Assembly (NCBI GenBank): GCA_964608495.1
Contig: CAZSOQ010000261.1
Coordinates: 1-7,199, forward strand
DNA from: JAKORR01 sp964608495
GTDB taxonomy: Bacteria > Armatimonadota > Zipacnadia > Zipacnadales > FEN-943
Length of the DNA stretch: 7,199 nt
Direction of reading: 5' to 3'
Below are positions 1 to 6,336 of the stretch, piece after piece. The notes beneath the pieces were generated by a model, which searched no databases, had not been told where the DNA came from, and worked only from the letters and a program-made list of their open reading frames with translations. Both the position numbers and the translations under genes were made by a program. How positions within the stretch are numbered: the stretch's first letter is position 1; each line of letters opens with the position of its first letter.

Positions 1-177
1 AGCAGGGGGTGCAGGGGGACAGGAGTCCCCCTGCAGTCTCCCGGCCTGCATGGCAGTCGCCCTGGCGCACAAACCGCACCAGGCCTCCCACAGGGGAGGA
101 CCGTCACTATACATAACGCAGATTAGGCGCCCCTCCGCGGCCCCTCCCGCACCACCAGCCATCCCTTCCCTCCAGCG
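1..177. other. Non-coding 3' flank of the glycoside hydrolase gene
   Basis: No convincing gene lies here. Besides the strong hairpin at 10-35 there is a second one at 84-99 (arms CCTCCC and GGGAGG, loop ACAG), about 80 bases beyond the hydrolase stop on its strand. Neither is followed by a T-run on either strand, so they are possible but unproven terminators. A short AT-rich spot near 104-116 has no matching -35 box at the right distance. Confidence 0.5.
10..35. repeat. Perfect 10-bp inverted repeat (hairpin)
   Basis: TGCAGGGGGA (10-19) and TCCCCCTGCA (26-35) are exact reverse complements around a 6-base loop, CAGGAG. The left arm is preceded by a direct copy of GCAGGGGG at 2-9, so the motif starts as a short tandem. 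It lies about 140 bases downstream of the hydrolase stop. It could be a U-tract-less transcription end or part of an interspersed palindromic repeat; the sequence does not decide. Confidence 0.6.
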
Positions 178-2559
178 CTACTCCGCCTCCCAGCCCGCCG
201 CCACCATACTACAGGGCTGCAGGACGACCTCCGCGCCGCTGCCGAACCCCGTCAGGGTTTCTTCTACCGCCTCCACCTGCGCTGTCGGGTTCTCGTCCTC
301 GTTGCTCGCGGTTACGCTATCGGCCTGCAGCCGCCACGCCGTGGCCGTGCCGCCTGCCGCGCCGCCCGCGAATCTCACCGTCACGGCATGCGCCTCGGCC
401 GTGTCGAGATTCACGAGAATCAGCCCGCGCCGCTCCCCGTCCCGGAAGGCGTAGCTCCACAGCGCCGGCAGTCCTTCCACGGTCTGCCTTTCCTTGGCGC
501 CCTCGAACACCCCTGTGGCCGCGAAGGTAGGCACATCGCCGCTCAGCGTGGTCTCCACCAGGTCGCCTCCAAGGACCTTGTTCGCCAGCGCGCAGGCCAG
601 GAAGGTTGGCCTGTACCGTTCGTGCCCCCGCCGCATGTTCAGTGCCGTTCCCCACAGCCGCACCGGCCCCACGTTCTGCGCGTTATAGTGGTGTTGCGCC
701 AGCGAGAACAGGCATTGCGCCCGCGCCTGCTGCTCGCGCAGCATGAGCAGCATCGTGTTCGCCACGTTCAGCCCGCCGCCCAGGGACGTCACCAGCGCAT
801 TCCTCGGCTCGAGCGGCCCATCCCCGCCCGTGATGTGGTGGTTCACCTCGTACACCGACAGCTCCATCCCGGCCTTGCTGGTCAGGATGCGGTTCCGTGT
901 CATGGTCCCCTGCTCCGTCGTGGACCGCAGGATGGCGTAGGCGAAGGCCCACCCCAGCAGCTTCCCCGGCGTGTCCAGCTCCCGCGCCTCGTCCGCGCCG
1001 AAGCTGTGGATGATATAGGGCGCCACCGCGTACCGATCGGCGTTGGGCACGTTCCGCACGATCTGCGCCCCCAGCCACGTGTTCACCGCCTGCGCTCCGG
1101 CGTGGAACACCACCTTCGGGCTGTAGTAGGGCGAGCTCTTGCCCAAATGGATCAGGTCGTGCCAGTAGTCCGGCCCGTTGTATCCCCCGCACTGGTAGGG
1201 TGGCGCCTTGTTCCACGCCTCGTTGCCGAACTCCACGTGGATCCGCTCGAACACCTCGGTCCACGGTCGCGGATGCCCAAGCTCGGCCCGCACCTTCCCG
1301 TAGCCCACGTCCGCCGGCGCCCCGAGGTATTCCATGAAGGCCCGCATCTCGTCCTGCGTCAGGGTCCCTGGCAGGCAGTACCACGGCTCGCAGCCCAGCA
1401 GCTCACACAGCTCATACATCTCGGGCAGGCTGTAGGGGTCGGAGCCGTGGTCCTCGTAGGGCCCGGCCTTCACGTTGTTCTGGCTCGCGTAGGTGAAGGA
1501 CCGCAGCGGCGGCGCCAGGCAGTTGTCCAGCGTGCTTCCCCCCATCTGCAGATAGCGCAGCGCCCCGGGGTTGTAGCGCTTCAGGGTCGCCACCACGTCG
1601 TCCCGGAAGGCGGTCGGGTTCGTATCTCCTTCCATCCATATCTCGACGTCGTCCAGGAGCATGGCCCCGCCTGTGACCTCGAAGCGGAAGAAGAGCATCG
1701 GGTTGTCCGTGGGGTCCTTGGGCTCGGGAACGCCGGTCGCGACCAGCTTCACGTCGTGCTCCCGCCACTCCCCCGTTACCGGCACGCTGGCGTCCTCGCC
1801 CCACTCGTCGCGGTCACAGGTCACCCGAAGCTGCGGGGTGCCTTGCCTGGCCCTGGCCCAGAATCTCACGTGCCAGGTCCCATTGGTTTCCCCGTATCGC
1901 TGGTAGTGAGTGGAGAATCGCAGGTGGGCCTTCTCGGCGGTGGCGTCCAGCACCGCCGCGGCCTGCCCGAAGGACCCGGGCGGCACGTCCCCGATCGCGA
2001 TGCCGTTGGCCTTCGAGGTCCAGAAACCGTCCAGGCTCCTGAATTGCCCGTCGCTCAGCCGCGCCGTCTCCACCATCACGCCCACATTCTCGCCGCCCGC
2101 CGGCACGGGGCGGTCGAAGACGAAGTACCGGAAGTCCTTCATCTGCCCCTGATGCTGGACTTGCTTCTTCGTGACCTCCGTTATCGTGCCTGAGAGGCCC
2201 TTGCCCGGCCCGGATAGAAGCGTAAACTTCGCCCCGACCAGAATCTGGTCCCACGAGCCCCAGTCGCTGAACCAGGTCGTGGTGCCCTTCTCGTCCTGCA
2301 GCGGCCCGAAGTGACACTGGCGGTACATGGTGCCCTCGAAGTTCTCGGACACCCGCTTCTTGACCAGTGCCGCGCCCGAGTAGTAGGCATCGCCGCCCAG
2401 GTTGATCCCGAATCGCGTGGTGTCGGGCACGAGCACGCGGTCGCCAATCTCGACCATGACCTCCGCCCGCGCGCCTCGGCATCCGATCAGGCCCGCCGCG
2501 CCGACGAGCACCAGGAGCGCTAGGCCCAGGCCCAGCCGTCGCAAGCGCTCACAAGCCAT
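178..2559 (-). CDS. Exported glycoside hydrolase, clan GH-A, GH51/GH39-like
   Basis: 793 residues. The N-terminus has basic residues, a hydrophobic stretch (about 9-26) and a lipobox LIGC with Cys27, so it may be a lipoprotein. An Ala-Arg-Ala motif at 30-32 would also fit signal peptidase I, so anchored versus free is open. Residues about 170-312 read as a beta-rich galactose-binding or CBM-like module ending in LLDDVEIWMEG. A TIM-barrel-like part follows (about 315-650), then a C-terminal beta domain. HVEFGNEAWN holds the Asn-Glu pair typical of the clan GH-A acid/base (Glu447). LSVYEVNHH offers a nucleophile (Glu571). The 124-residue spacing matches GH51 and GH39 enzymes. This points to a retaining enzyme acting on plant or microbial polysaccharide, perhaps arabinosides, but the substrate is inference. 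An AGGGGGG box six bases before ATG 2559 supports the start. The N-terminal 33-150 region is unrecognised. Confidence 0.72.
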   Translation of the reverse strand: MACERLRRLGLGLALLVLVGAAGLIGCRGARAEVMVEIGDRVLVPDTTRFGINLGGDAYYSGAALVKKRVSENFEGTMYRQCHFGPLQDEKGTTTWFSDWGSWDQILVGAKFTLLSGPGKGLSGTITEVTKKQVQHQGQMKDFRYFVFDRPVPAGGENVGVMVETARLSDGQFRSLDGFWTSKANGIAIGDVPPGSFGQAAAVLDATAEKAHLRFSTHYQRYGETNGTWHVRFWARARQGTPQLRVTCDRDEWGEDASVPVTGEWREHDVKLVATGVPEPKDPTDNPMLFFRFEVTGGAMLLDDVEIWMEGDTNPTAFRDDVVATLKRYNPGALRYLQMGGSTLDNCLAPPLRSFTYASQNNVKAGPYEDHGSDPYSLPEMYELCELLGCEPWYCLPGTLTQDEMRAFMEYLGAPADVGYGKVRAELGHPRPWTEVFERIHVEFGNEAWNKAPPYQCGGYNGPDYWHDLIHLGKSSPYYSPKVVFHAGAQAVNTWLGAQIVRNVPNADRYAVAPYIIHSFGADEARELDTPGKLLGWAFAYAILRSTTEQGTMTRNRILTSKAGMELSVYEVNHHITGGDGPLEPRNALVTSLGGGLNVANTMLLMLREQQARAQCLFSLAQHHYNAQNVGPVRLWGTALNMRRGHERYRPTFLACALANKVLGGDLVETTLSGDVPTFAATGVFEGAKERQTVEGLPALWSYAFRDGERRGLILVNLDTAEAHAVTVRFAGGAAGGTATAWRLQADSVTASNEDENPTAQVEAVEETLTGFGSGAEVVLQPCSMVAAGWEAE

Positions 2560-2662
2560 GCCTGACCCCCCTGCGTCGTGATTGTCCGGGCCTCGCGCCC
2601 CTTGCTCTCCTCGTCGTCCAACCCACCACCCCTGCGCGTGCCGGGGGGGAGGCGCACGGCCG

Positions 2663-2684
2663 CTGTCCGGCTGCTCAGCGACAG
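2663..2684. repeat. Two-step hairpin between the hydrolase and TPP genes
   Basis: CTGTC (2663-2667) pairs with GACAG (2680-2684), and inside it GCTG (2670-2673) pairs with CAGC (2676-2679), with a CG bulge on one side. On the minus strand it lies 57 bases past the TPP-enzyme stop and 104 before the hydrolase start. It could end the TPP transcript, but there is no T-run, so this is a weak call. The rest of the 181-bp gap (2560-2740) shows only the hydrolase Shine-Dalgarno at 2566-2572 and a G7 run at 2643-2649. Confidence 0.35.
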
Positions 2685-2740
2685 TCCTCGCGCGCCACCC
2701 GACTTATCGCCCTACGCCCGCTCAGCCTGTCGCCGCCGCC

Positions 2741-4534
2741 TCACACGTCCTCTTCCCCCGTGGCGTCCTCATACTCCCCTCGCCCGTCCATGTAGTCCGG
2801 CATCGGCACATCCCACCAGCCCGCCGCCGGACTGCCCGTGTGGGGCCAGTCGCGGGCGACCATGACCTCCACCACCGCCGGTCCTTCGACCGCCCTGGCC
2901 TCCTCGAGGGCCGGGGCCACTTCCTCGCGCCGCGAGATGCGCTTGCCCCAGCACCCGAAGTCCCTGGCGATGCCGGCGATGTCGGGCGAGTACACCTCGT
3001 CGTCGCTCAGGAAGTCGGTGGCGCAGGCGTAGTCCTCGCCGAAGGCCGCCATCTGCAGGTCCCGGATCGAGATCCACCCCTGGTTATTGGCCACGAGGAA
3101 GACCAGGGGCACCCCCAGCCGCGCCGCCGTGGACAGCTCCTGGATGTGCATGAGGAAATCGCCGTCGCCGACGATGCCCGCCACGGGCCGGTCCGGGCGG
3201 GCCAGCTTCACCCCCAGCGCGGCCGGCAGCGTGAAGCCCATGGTCGAGAACCCGCCGGTGGTGATACACGTACCGGGCTCGTAGAAGGGAAACTCCTGGA
3301 GGATTTGCGCCTGGGTATTGCCGGACGAGTGCACGACGAGGGTCTCGCGGGGCAGGGCCGCGCGCGCCTCGCGCAGCATGGTCGAGATGGTCACGGGGTC
3401 GTGATCGTCGTCGCGGTGCTCGGCCAGGAACGCTTCCCACTCCGACTTGAGCCGCTGGATCTCGGTCGAGTAGGGCGAGCCAACCCAGTCGCGCACGCCC
3501 ATGTCCTCCAGGGCGATCGCCAGCAGGCCCAGCCCTGCGGCCGCATCCGCTACTACTCCCACCTCCACCGGGTAGTTCTTGCCGATCTCGTGGGGGTCCA
3601 CGTCTATCTGGATGAGCCTCGTGGGCGGGATCGAGAAGGCCACGCCCCGCCGGTAGGAGGCCGTGGTCTCGTCGGCGAAGCGACAGCCCACCGCCAGCAG
3701 CACGTCCGCCCGCCGCGTCAGCTCGAGCCCGCAGGCCGTGCCCTTCGAGCCCGTGCACCAGGCATAGAGCGGGTGATCGGCCGGGAAGGCCCCCAGCCCC
3801 TGCATGGTGTTCACCACGGCCGCGCCCACGGCTTCAGCCACCACGCGCAGCTCGTCGAAGGCCCGCGCTGAGACCACTCCCCCACCGACCAGGATCACCG
3901 GGCGCTCGGCGGCGTGCAGGAGCCGGGCGGCCTCGTGGACCGCCTGCATGTCCGGCATCGCCTGGGTCGTGGCGCGCCGGGCCTCCAGGTCCGGGAGCTC
4001 TACCTCCGCCGCCTGGGCCTGCACGTCCATGGGCATGCCCACGGTTACAGGCCCGGGCCGCCCGGTCAGCATCTGGTTGAAGGCCCGCGCCATGATCCGC
4101 GGGAGCTGGCGGGCCTGCAGGGCCAGGAAGTGGCGCTTGCTCACCGGCTCGAGCACCCGCCAGTTGGCGGCATCCGACCGGCGCTCGATCTCCTGCAGCA
4201 CACCCACGCCGAACATGTGCACATGCGTCTCGCCGGTGAGGACCAGCACGGCCGACGAGTCCACATAGGCTGTGGCGAGGCCGATGGCGGTATTGAGCGC
4301 CCCGGGCCCGATGGACGTGAACACAGCGAGGGGCTGGCCGCTGGCGCGGTAGTAGCCGTCGGCGAGGTGTACGGCGGCGCTTTCATGGAGAGGCTGGAGG
4401 ATGCTGATCTCGTCGCGACGGCGACGGAGGGCGTCAACGAACTGGATATTGCCGTGGCCGGGGATACCGACGGCATAGGGCACCCGCCCGCGAATCAGGC
4501 ACTCGGCAATGATCTCACCGCCCGTAAGGCGCAT
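2741..4534 (-). CDS. TPP-dependent enzyme, acetolactate synthase-like superfamily
   Basis: 597 residues from ATG 4534, normal for acetolactate synthase-type enzymes (550-600). The N-terminal pyrimidine domain has LQPLHESAAVHLADGYYRASG-type sequence, with Glu51 in the place of the glutamate that activates the TPP cofactor. The central domain (about 190-345) contains PTRLIQIDVDPHEIGKNY, typical of this superfamily. The C-terminal pyrophosphate domain has the magnesium/TPP motif GDGDF (456-460) with the Asn pair at 483-484. A GTG six bases further out (4540) is in frame, but a perfect AAGGAGG sits only two bases from it and eight from the ATG, so I chose the ATG. The segment after the Asn pair (QGWISIRDLQ) does not look like a classical IlvB, and no small regulatory subunit lies nearby, so valine/isoleucine synthesis is not supported. 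Probably cytoplasmic; the 2-oxo-acid substrate is unknown. Confidence 0.82.
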   Translation of the reverse strand: MRLTGGEIIAECLIRGRVPYAVGIPGHGNIQFVDALRRRRDEISILQPLHESAAVHLADGYYRASGQPLAVFTSIGPGALNTAIGLATAYVDSSAVLVLTGETHVHMFGVGVLQEIERRSDAANWRVLEPVSKRHFLALQARQLPRIMARAFNQMLTGRPGPVTVGMPMDVQAQAAEVELPDLEARRATTQAMPDMQAVHEAARLLHAAERPVILVGGGVVSARAFDELRVVAEAVGAAVVNTMQGLGAFPADHPLYAWCTGSKGTACGLELTRRADVLLAVGCRFADETTASYRRGVAFSIPPTRLIQIDVDPHEIGKNYPVEVGVVADAAAGLGLLAIALEDMGVRDWVGSPYSTEIQRLKSEWEAFLAEHRDDDHDPVTISTMLREARAALPRETLVVHSSGNTQAQILQEFPFYEPGTCITTGGFSTMGFTLPAALGVKLARPDRPVAGIVGDGDFLMHIQELSTAARLGVPLVFLVANNQGWISIRDLQMAAFGEDYACATDFLSDDEVYSPDIAGIARDFGCWGKRISRREEVAPALEEARAVEGPAVVEVMVARDWPHTGSPAAGWWDVPMPDYMDGRGEYEDATGEEDV

Positions 4535-4542
4535 GGGCACGA

Positions 4543-4549
4543 CCTCCTT
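4543..4549 (-). promoter_or_regulatory. Shine-Dalgarno site that fixes the TPP-enzyme start
   Basis: The minus strand reads AAGGAGG here, a perfect match to the 16S anti-Shine-Dalgarno. It is followed by TC and GTG (4540), then ATG at 4534. A gap of two bases to the GTG is too short for initiation; eight to the ATG is normal. This argues for a protein two residues shorter than the longest open frame. Confidence 0.85.
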
Positions 4550-4602
4550 GTTTCACCGCGCGGGTTCCCCTTGGCCAGGCCCGGGTCCTGCGCCGACCAG
4601 AT

Positions 4603-4630
4603 CCCCTCCATTCCCCCTTCCCCGTCCCCC
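4603..4630 (-). promoter_or_regulatory. G-quadruplex motif upstream of the TPP-enzyme gene
   Basis: On the minus strand four G-runs (4630-4626, 4623-4620, 4617-4613, 4606-4603) of 5, 4, 5 and 4 bases are separated by 2, 2 and 6 bases, which satisfies the usual quadruplex pattern. It lies about 70-95 bases before the start codon, in the coding-strand sense, so it could form in the non-template DNA or in a 5' leader RNA. Any effect on expression is inference, and GC-rich DNA produces such motifs by chance. Confidence 0.4.
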
Positions 4631-4652
4631 AGGCCTGCGAATCGGCGTTCCC

Positions 4653-4816
4653 AGAAGCCATGCTAAGCTTCTCCCTCGGACGTGCTGAGCGCGTCCGAGG
4701 CCCTGTCGGGCCGCGGAACTGAGTCGCCGCGTCTTCTGCGGCGACCATGTTACGCGGCCCAGGCAACATGGGGTCAGGGGCCCGTGGCCCCTGCGGGGTG
4801 TGGGGCAGAGCCCCAC
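4653..4816. repeat. Array of seven nearly contiguous stem-loops
   Basis: Arms in order: 4653-4658/4667-4672 (AGAAGC/GCTTCT); 4674-4682/4692-4700 (CCTCGGACG/CGTCCGAGG, extendable inward by T:G, G:C and C:G pairs); 4699-4703/4708-4712 (GGCCC/GGGCC); 4723-4730/4738-4745 (GTCGCCGC/GCGGCGAC); 4745-4751/4765-4771 (CCATGTT/AACATGG); 4775-4782/4786-4793 (CAGGGGCC/GGCCCCTG); 4800-4806/4810-4816 (GTGGGGC/GCCCCAC). Nearly every base of 164 falls in a perfect palindrome with a short loop. No reading frame explains it. It sits between the replication-gene stop and the TPP gene start, so it may be a structured leader or trailer, a separate RNA, or a composite palindromic repeat. The last hairpin is followed on the plus strand by GGTTTTG, which looks terminator-like in that direction. 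Confidence 0.7.
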
Positions 4817-4874
4817 GGTTTTGCCCCACGGTTTTGCTCCGCGCTCTTGCCTCGCGGTTCTGCTCCTCACGCCC
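4810..4874. repeat. Decaying 13-bp tandem repeat, five units
   Basis: GCCCCACGGTTTT occurs exactly twice in a row (4810-4822, 4823-4835). In the same 13-base register follow GCTCCGCGCTCTT (4836-4848), GCCTCGCGGTTCT (4849-4861) and a poor unit at 4862-4874. The first unit contains the right arm of the last hairpin of the array. The last unit overlaps the stop codon of the replication gene (4867-4869), so the repeat may have extended or replaced the gene's end. The gradient from exact to diverged copies suggests slippage growth from the hairpin side. Confidence 0.6.
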
Positions 4875-6069
4875 TCCCTCCGGACCTCACCTCGACCTCC
4901 ACTTCCTCTCCCACCTGCTCGCTGATCGCCTCGCGGATCTGCTCCTTGCGCTTCTCGACGCGGCCCACGAGTTCCGCCCACGGTACCAGCAGCTCGTACC
5001 GCCCGTCGCTCTTCCTGCGCAGCACCGCGGCTGCCAGCACGGGGCTCCACTCCCCAGCCTCGCGCAGTCTCGCCACGACCCTCGCCCACACGTCGCTCGT
5101 CTGGCTGTCCACTCCGAGCTGCCTCAGGCGTTCCTCTCGCTGCTCTTCCAGCTCGCGTTGTTGGCGCCGCATGTCGTCATCGGCCTCACGGCGACGCCCG
5201 CGGGCATGTGGGTCCTCGCGGGCGAAGGCCTGGGGCAGCTCGTAGTGCTCCTTGACGGCGGCCACCATCCACGCCGCGGCGCTAACCTCCGGCTGCCAGC
5301 CGTGCTCGAGGCGCCATTGGATGAAGGCGATCATACCTGCGAGGTAGTGGGGATCTTCCTGTCGGACCAGGCGCTCGGCGGTCTTGGCGTGGACCCCTAG
5401 GTCCTTGAGTTGCTGGACGAGCCCCTGGGCTGGGGTCTCAGCCTCTTCCCTATCGTCTATCTCGTCAGCAACAACATCCTGAGGCCGACGTCTGGTGGGG
5501 CGAGGGGATTGGCGGGATGTTGTTGTCCTTGTATCTCTGTCTCTTGTACTACTGTCTGTTGTGGGTCTACGGGATTGACCACGGGTAGGTATATCGCGTT
5601 GACCACGGTAGTGAACATTATTGACCACCCCGGGGTATGGCTCACGGGGGGTATTGCCTTCCCCGGCATCCCCGGGCTCGCCCGCCTCGCCGTCCTTGAA
5701 CCGGAGGGAGTATACGTTCACCTCGCTGTCGCCCTCGTCCGTCAGCCGCCGCCGCACCTCGATGATCCCTTTGCGCACAAGGCCCTGTACCCCGCGCAGT
5801 ACCCCTTGCTTTGACATCCCGGTCCCCACGTCCATCACTCGCCCGTCGCGCGTCTTGATCCCCTCGACCAGTTGCTTGAGTGATATGGCATCGGAGCGCT
5901 TCTTGAAGCCGAAGGTCCGCCGCACGATGTAGAGCAGCACGCGCAGTTCCGACTCGGTGAGCCTGGCGGCCAGCACGTCGAACAGCTCGTCGGGCACCGG
6001 CGTGGTGTTCGGCGACGAGAAGCCGGCGAAGTAGAATTCCTCTTCCTCGTGCGACCGCTTACGTCTCAT
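4867..6069 (-). CDS. Lambda O-like replication initiator, winged helix with DnaA-domain-I-like tail
   Basis: 400 residues. Residues about 20-122 match the winged-helix domain of phage replication protein O: a VPDELFD start, then LRVLLYIVRRTFGFKKRSDAIS, then a recognition helix around 85-105 (SKQGVLRGVQGLVRKGIIEV). A low-complexity Arg/Thr/Ser/Pro linker spans about 125-205. A helical module (213-280) of a kind seen in related initiators follows, then a charged coiled coil (290-318). The tail (325-395) resembles DnaA domain I, with VWARVVARL, YELLVPWAELVGRV and EEVEVEV spaced as in that fold. It presumably binds an origin and recruits the helicase. A plausible origin lies in its own linker DNA (5469-5628). 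The ATG at 6069 has only weak Shine-Dalgarno (AGGG, four bases away; GGAGG further out). No other phage or plasmid gene is visible, so mobile-element remnant versus standalone gene is open. Confidence 0.75.
   Translation of the reverse strand: MRRKRSHEEEEFYFAGFSSPNTTPVPDELFDVLAARLTESELRVLLYIVRRTFGFKKRSDAISLKQLVEGIKTRDGRVMDVGTGMSKQGVLRGVQGLVRKGIIEVRRRLTDEGDSEVNVYSLRFKDGEAGEPGDAGEGNTPREPYPGVVNNVHYRGQRDIPTRGQSRRPTTDSSTRDRDTRTTTSRQSPRPTRRRPQDVVADEIDDREEAETPAQGLVQQLKDLGVHAKTAERLVRQEDPHYLAGMIAFIQWRLEHGWQPEVSAAAWMVAAVKEHYELPQAFAREDPHARGRRREADDDMRRQQRELEEQREERLRQLGVDSQTSDVWARVVARLREAGEWSPVLAAAVLRRKSDGRYELLVPWAELVGRVEKRKEQIREAISEQVGEEVEVEVRSGGRA
5469..5525. repeat. 11-bp inverted repeat within the replication gene
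   Basis: CAACAACATCC (5469-5479) and GGATGTTGTTG (5515-5525) are perfect reverse complements with 35 bases between. They flank codons about 182-200 at the end of the Arg/Thr-rich linker and sit just past the AT-richer segment, on the far side from the direct repeats at 5575-5628. It is probably part of a replication origin, or the site for a dimeric regulator. Chance is possible for a single pair of this size. Confidence 0.5.
5521..5628 (-). repeat. Iteron-like direct repeats and AT-richer segment (candidate origin)
   Basis: The minus strand carries GTGGTCAA at 5628-5621, 5606-5599 and 5582-5575, spaced 22 and 24 bases, about two helical turns. The last two extend to CCGTGGTCAA. One copy is read as Val-Val-Asn (148-150) and two as Arg-Gly-Gln (155-157, 163-165), so the DNA is conserved across two reading frames. 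The 100 bases 5521-5620 hold 47 G+C, far below the surroundings. Phage lambda has this same plan: iterons inside the O gene followed by an AT-rich unwinding segment. Here the palindrome at 5469-5525 comes next. Origin function is inference. Confidence 0.55.
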
Positions 6070-6300
6070 CTATCCCTGGGTCCTCCGACCCTTGCTCCCT
6101 GGGCTCTCCTGTCCCCTTCCAGGTCTCTCTTGCAGGTTCCCCTTTGTAGGGCGGGGCTTCAGCCCCGCCTCCGTCTTTGGGTCCCGCGGGCTCGGCACGC
6201 GCGCGCACGCGCCTTGCGTCGCTTTCGCTTTGCAGGGGGCTCTGAACCGTCCCGTGTGGCAACCGCCGAGGACCCCACGACCGTCCCGCCCGGCCTGGGC
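6070..6300. other. Intergenic gap with palindromic-repeat sequence
   Basis: Upstream of the replication gene. I see no coding frame I would defend. It contains the GC hairpin at 6149-6170, an 8-bp palindrome CCCGCGGG (6183-6190), and 18 bases of strict purine-pyrimidine alternation at 6195-6212 (mostly CG and CA steps), which could adopt Z-DNA. The minus-strand promoter of the replication gene should lie here, but I cannot identify it. Confidence 0.45.
6149..6170. repeat. REP-like GC hairpin
   Basis: GGCGGGGCT (6150-6158) pairs with AGCCCCGCC (6161-6169) around TC, with a further G:T pair outside; in practice the inner pairs would open to make the loop. The setting, TGTAGGGCGGGGCTTCAG, is of a kind I recognise as a widespread intergenic palindrome in metagenomic genomes, where it gives rise to false proteins containing GLKPRPT-like strings. 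There is no T-run. Possible roles are mRNA 3'-end protection or a mobile REP element; only one copy is in this window. Confidence 0.5.
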
Positions 6301-6330
6301 TTGACATACCCATACCGCATCGGCTACACT
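6301..6330 (+). promoter_or_regulatory. Housekeeping-type promoter pointing right
   Basis: TTGACA (6301-6306) is a perfect -35 box. TACACT (6325-6330), 18 bases on, matches four of six -10 positions, including the key T, A and final T. Transcription would begin near 6337. In DNA this GC-rich the pair stands out. The nearest protein genes are both on the other strand, so it does not serve them; instead it is followed within 130 bases by an intrinsic terminator. Confidence 0.55.
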
Positions 6331-6336
6331 TACTGC

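Noticed and set aside
101..120. Promoter at the AT-rich spot near 104-116
   Set aside because: TATAC-like sequence exists on both strands, but no -35 box lies 16-18 bases upstream on either.
388..2193. 601-codon open frame on the plus strand
   Set aside because: It lies opposite the glycoside hydrolase, is rich in Arg, Pro and His, and has no recognisable domain. High GC leaves long stop-free antisense frames.
2582..3871. 429-codon open frame on the plus strand
   Set aside because: It overlaps the TPP-enzyme gene in antisense; composition is that of a GC shadow and no domain is visible.
4745..4771. Possible integron attC site in the hairpin array
   Set aside because: The required GTTRRRY and RYYYAAC boxes are not present in the right places, and no integrase is nearby.
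4553..5089. 178-codon minus-strand frame across the hairpin array and the end of the replication gene
   Set aside because: Its sequence is just the translated hairpins and 13-bp repeats plus an out-of-frame part of the replication gene.
5575..5628. CRISPR-like repeats
   Set aside because: The repeats are 8-10 bp with 14-16 bp gaps inside a coding gene, far too short for a CRISPR array; iterons fit better.
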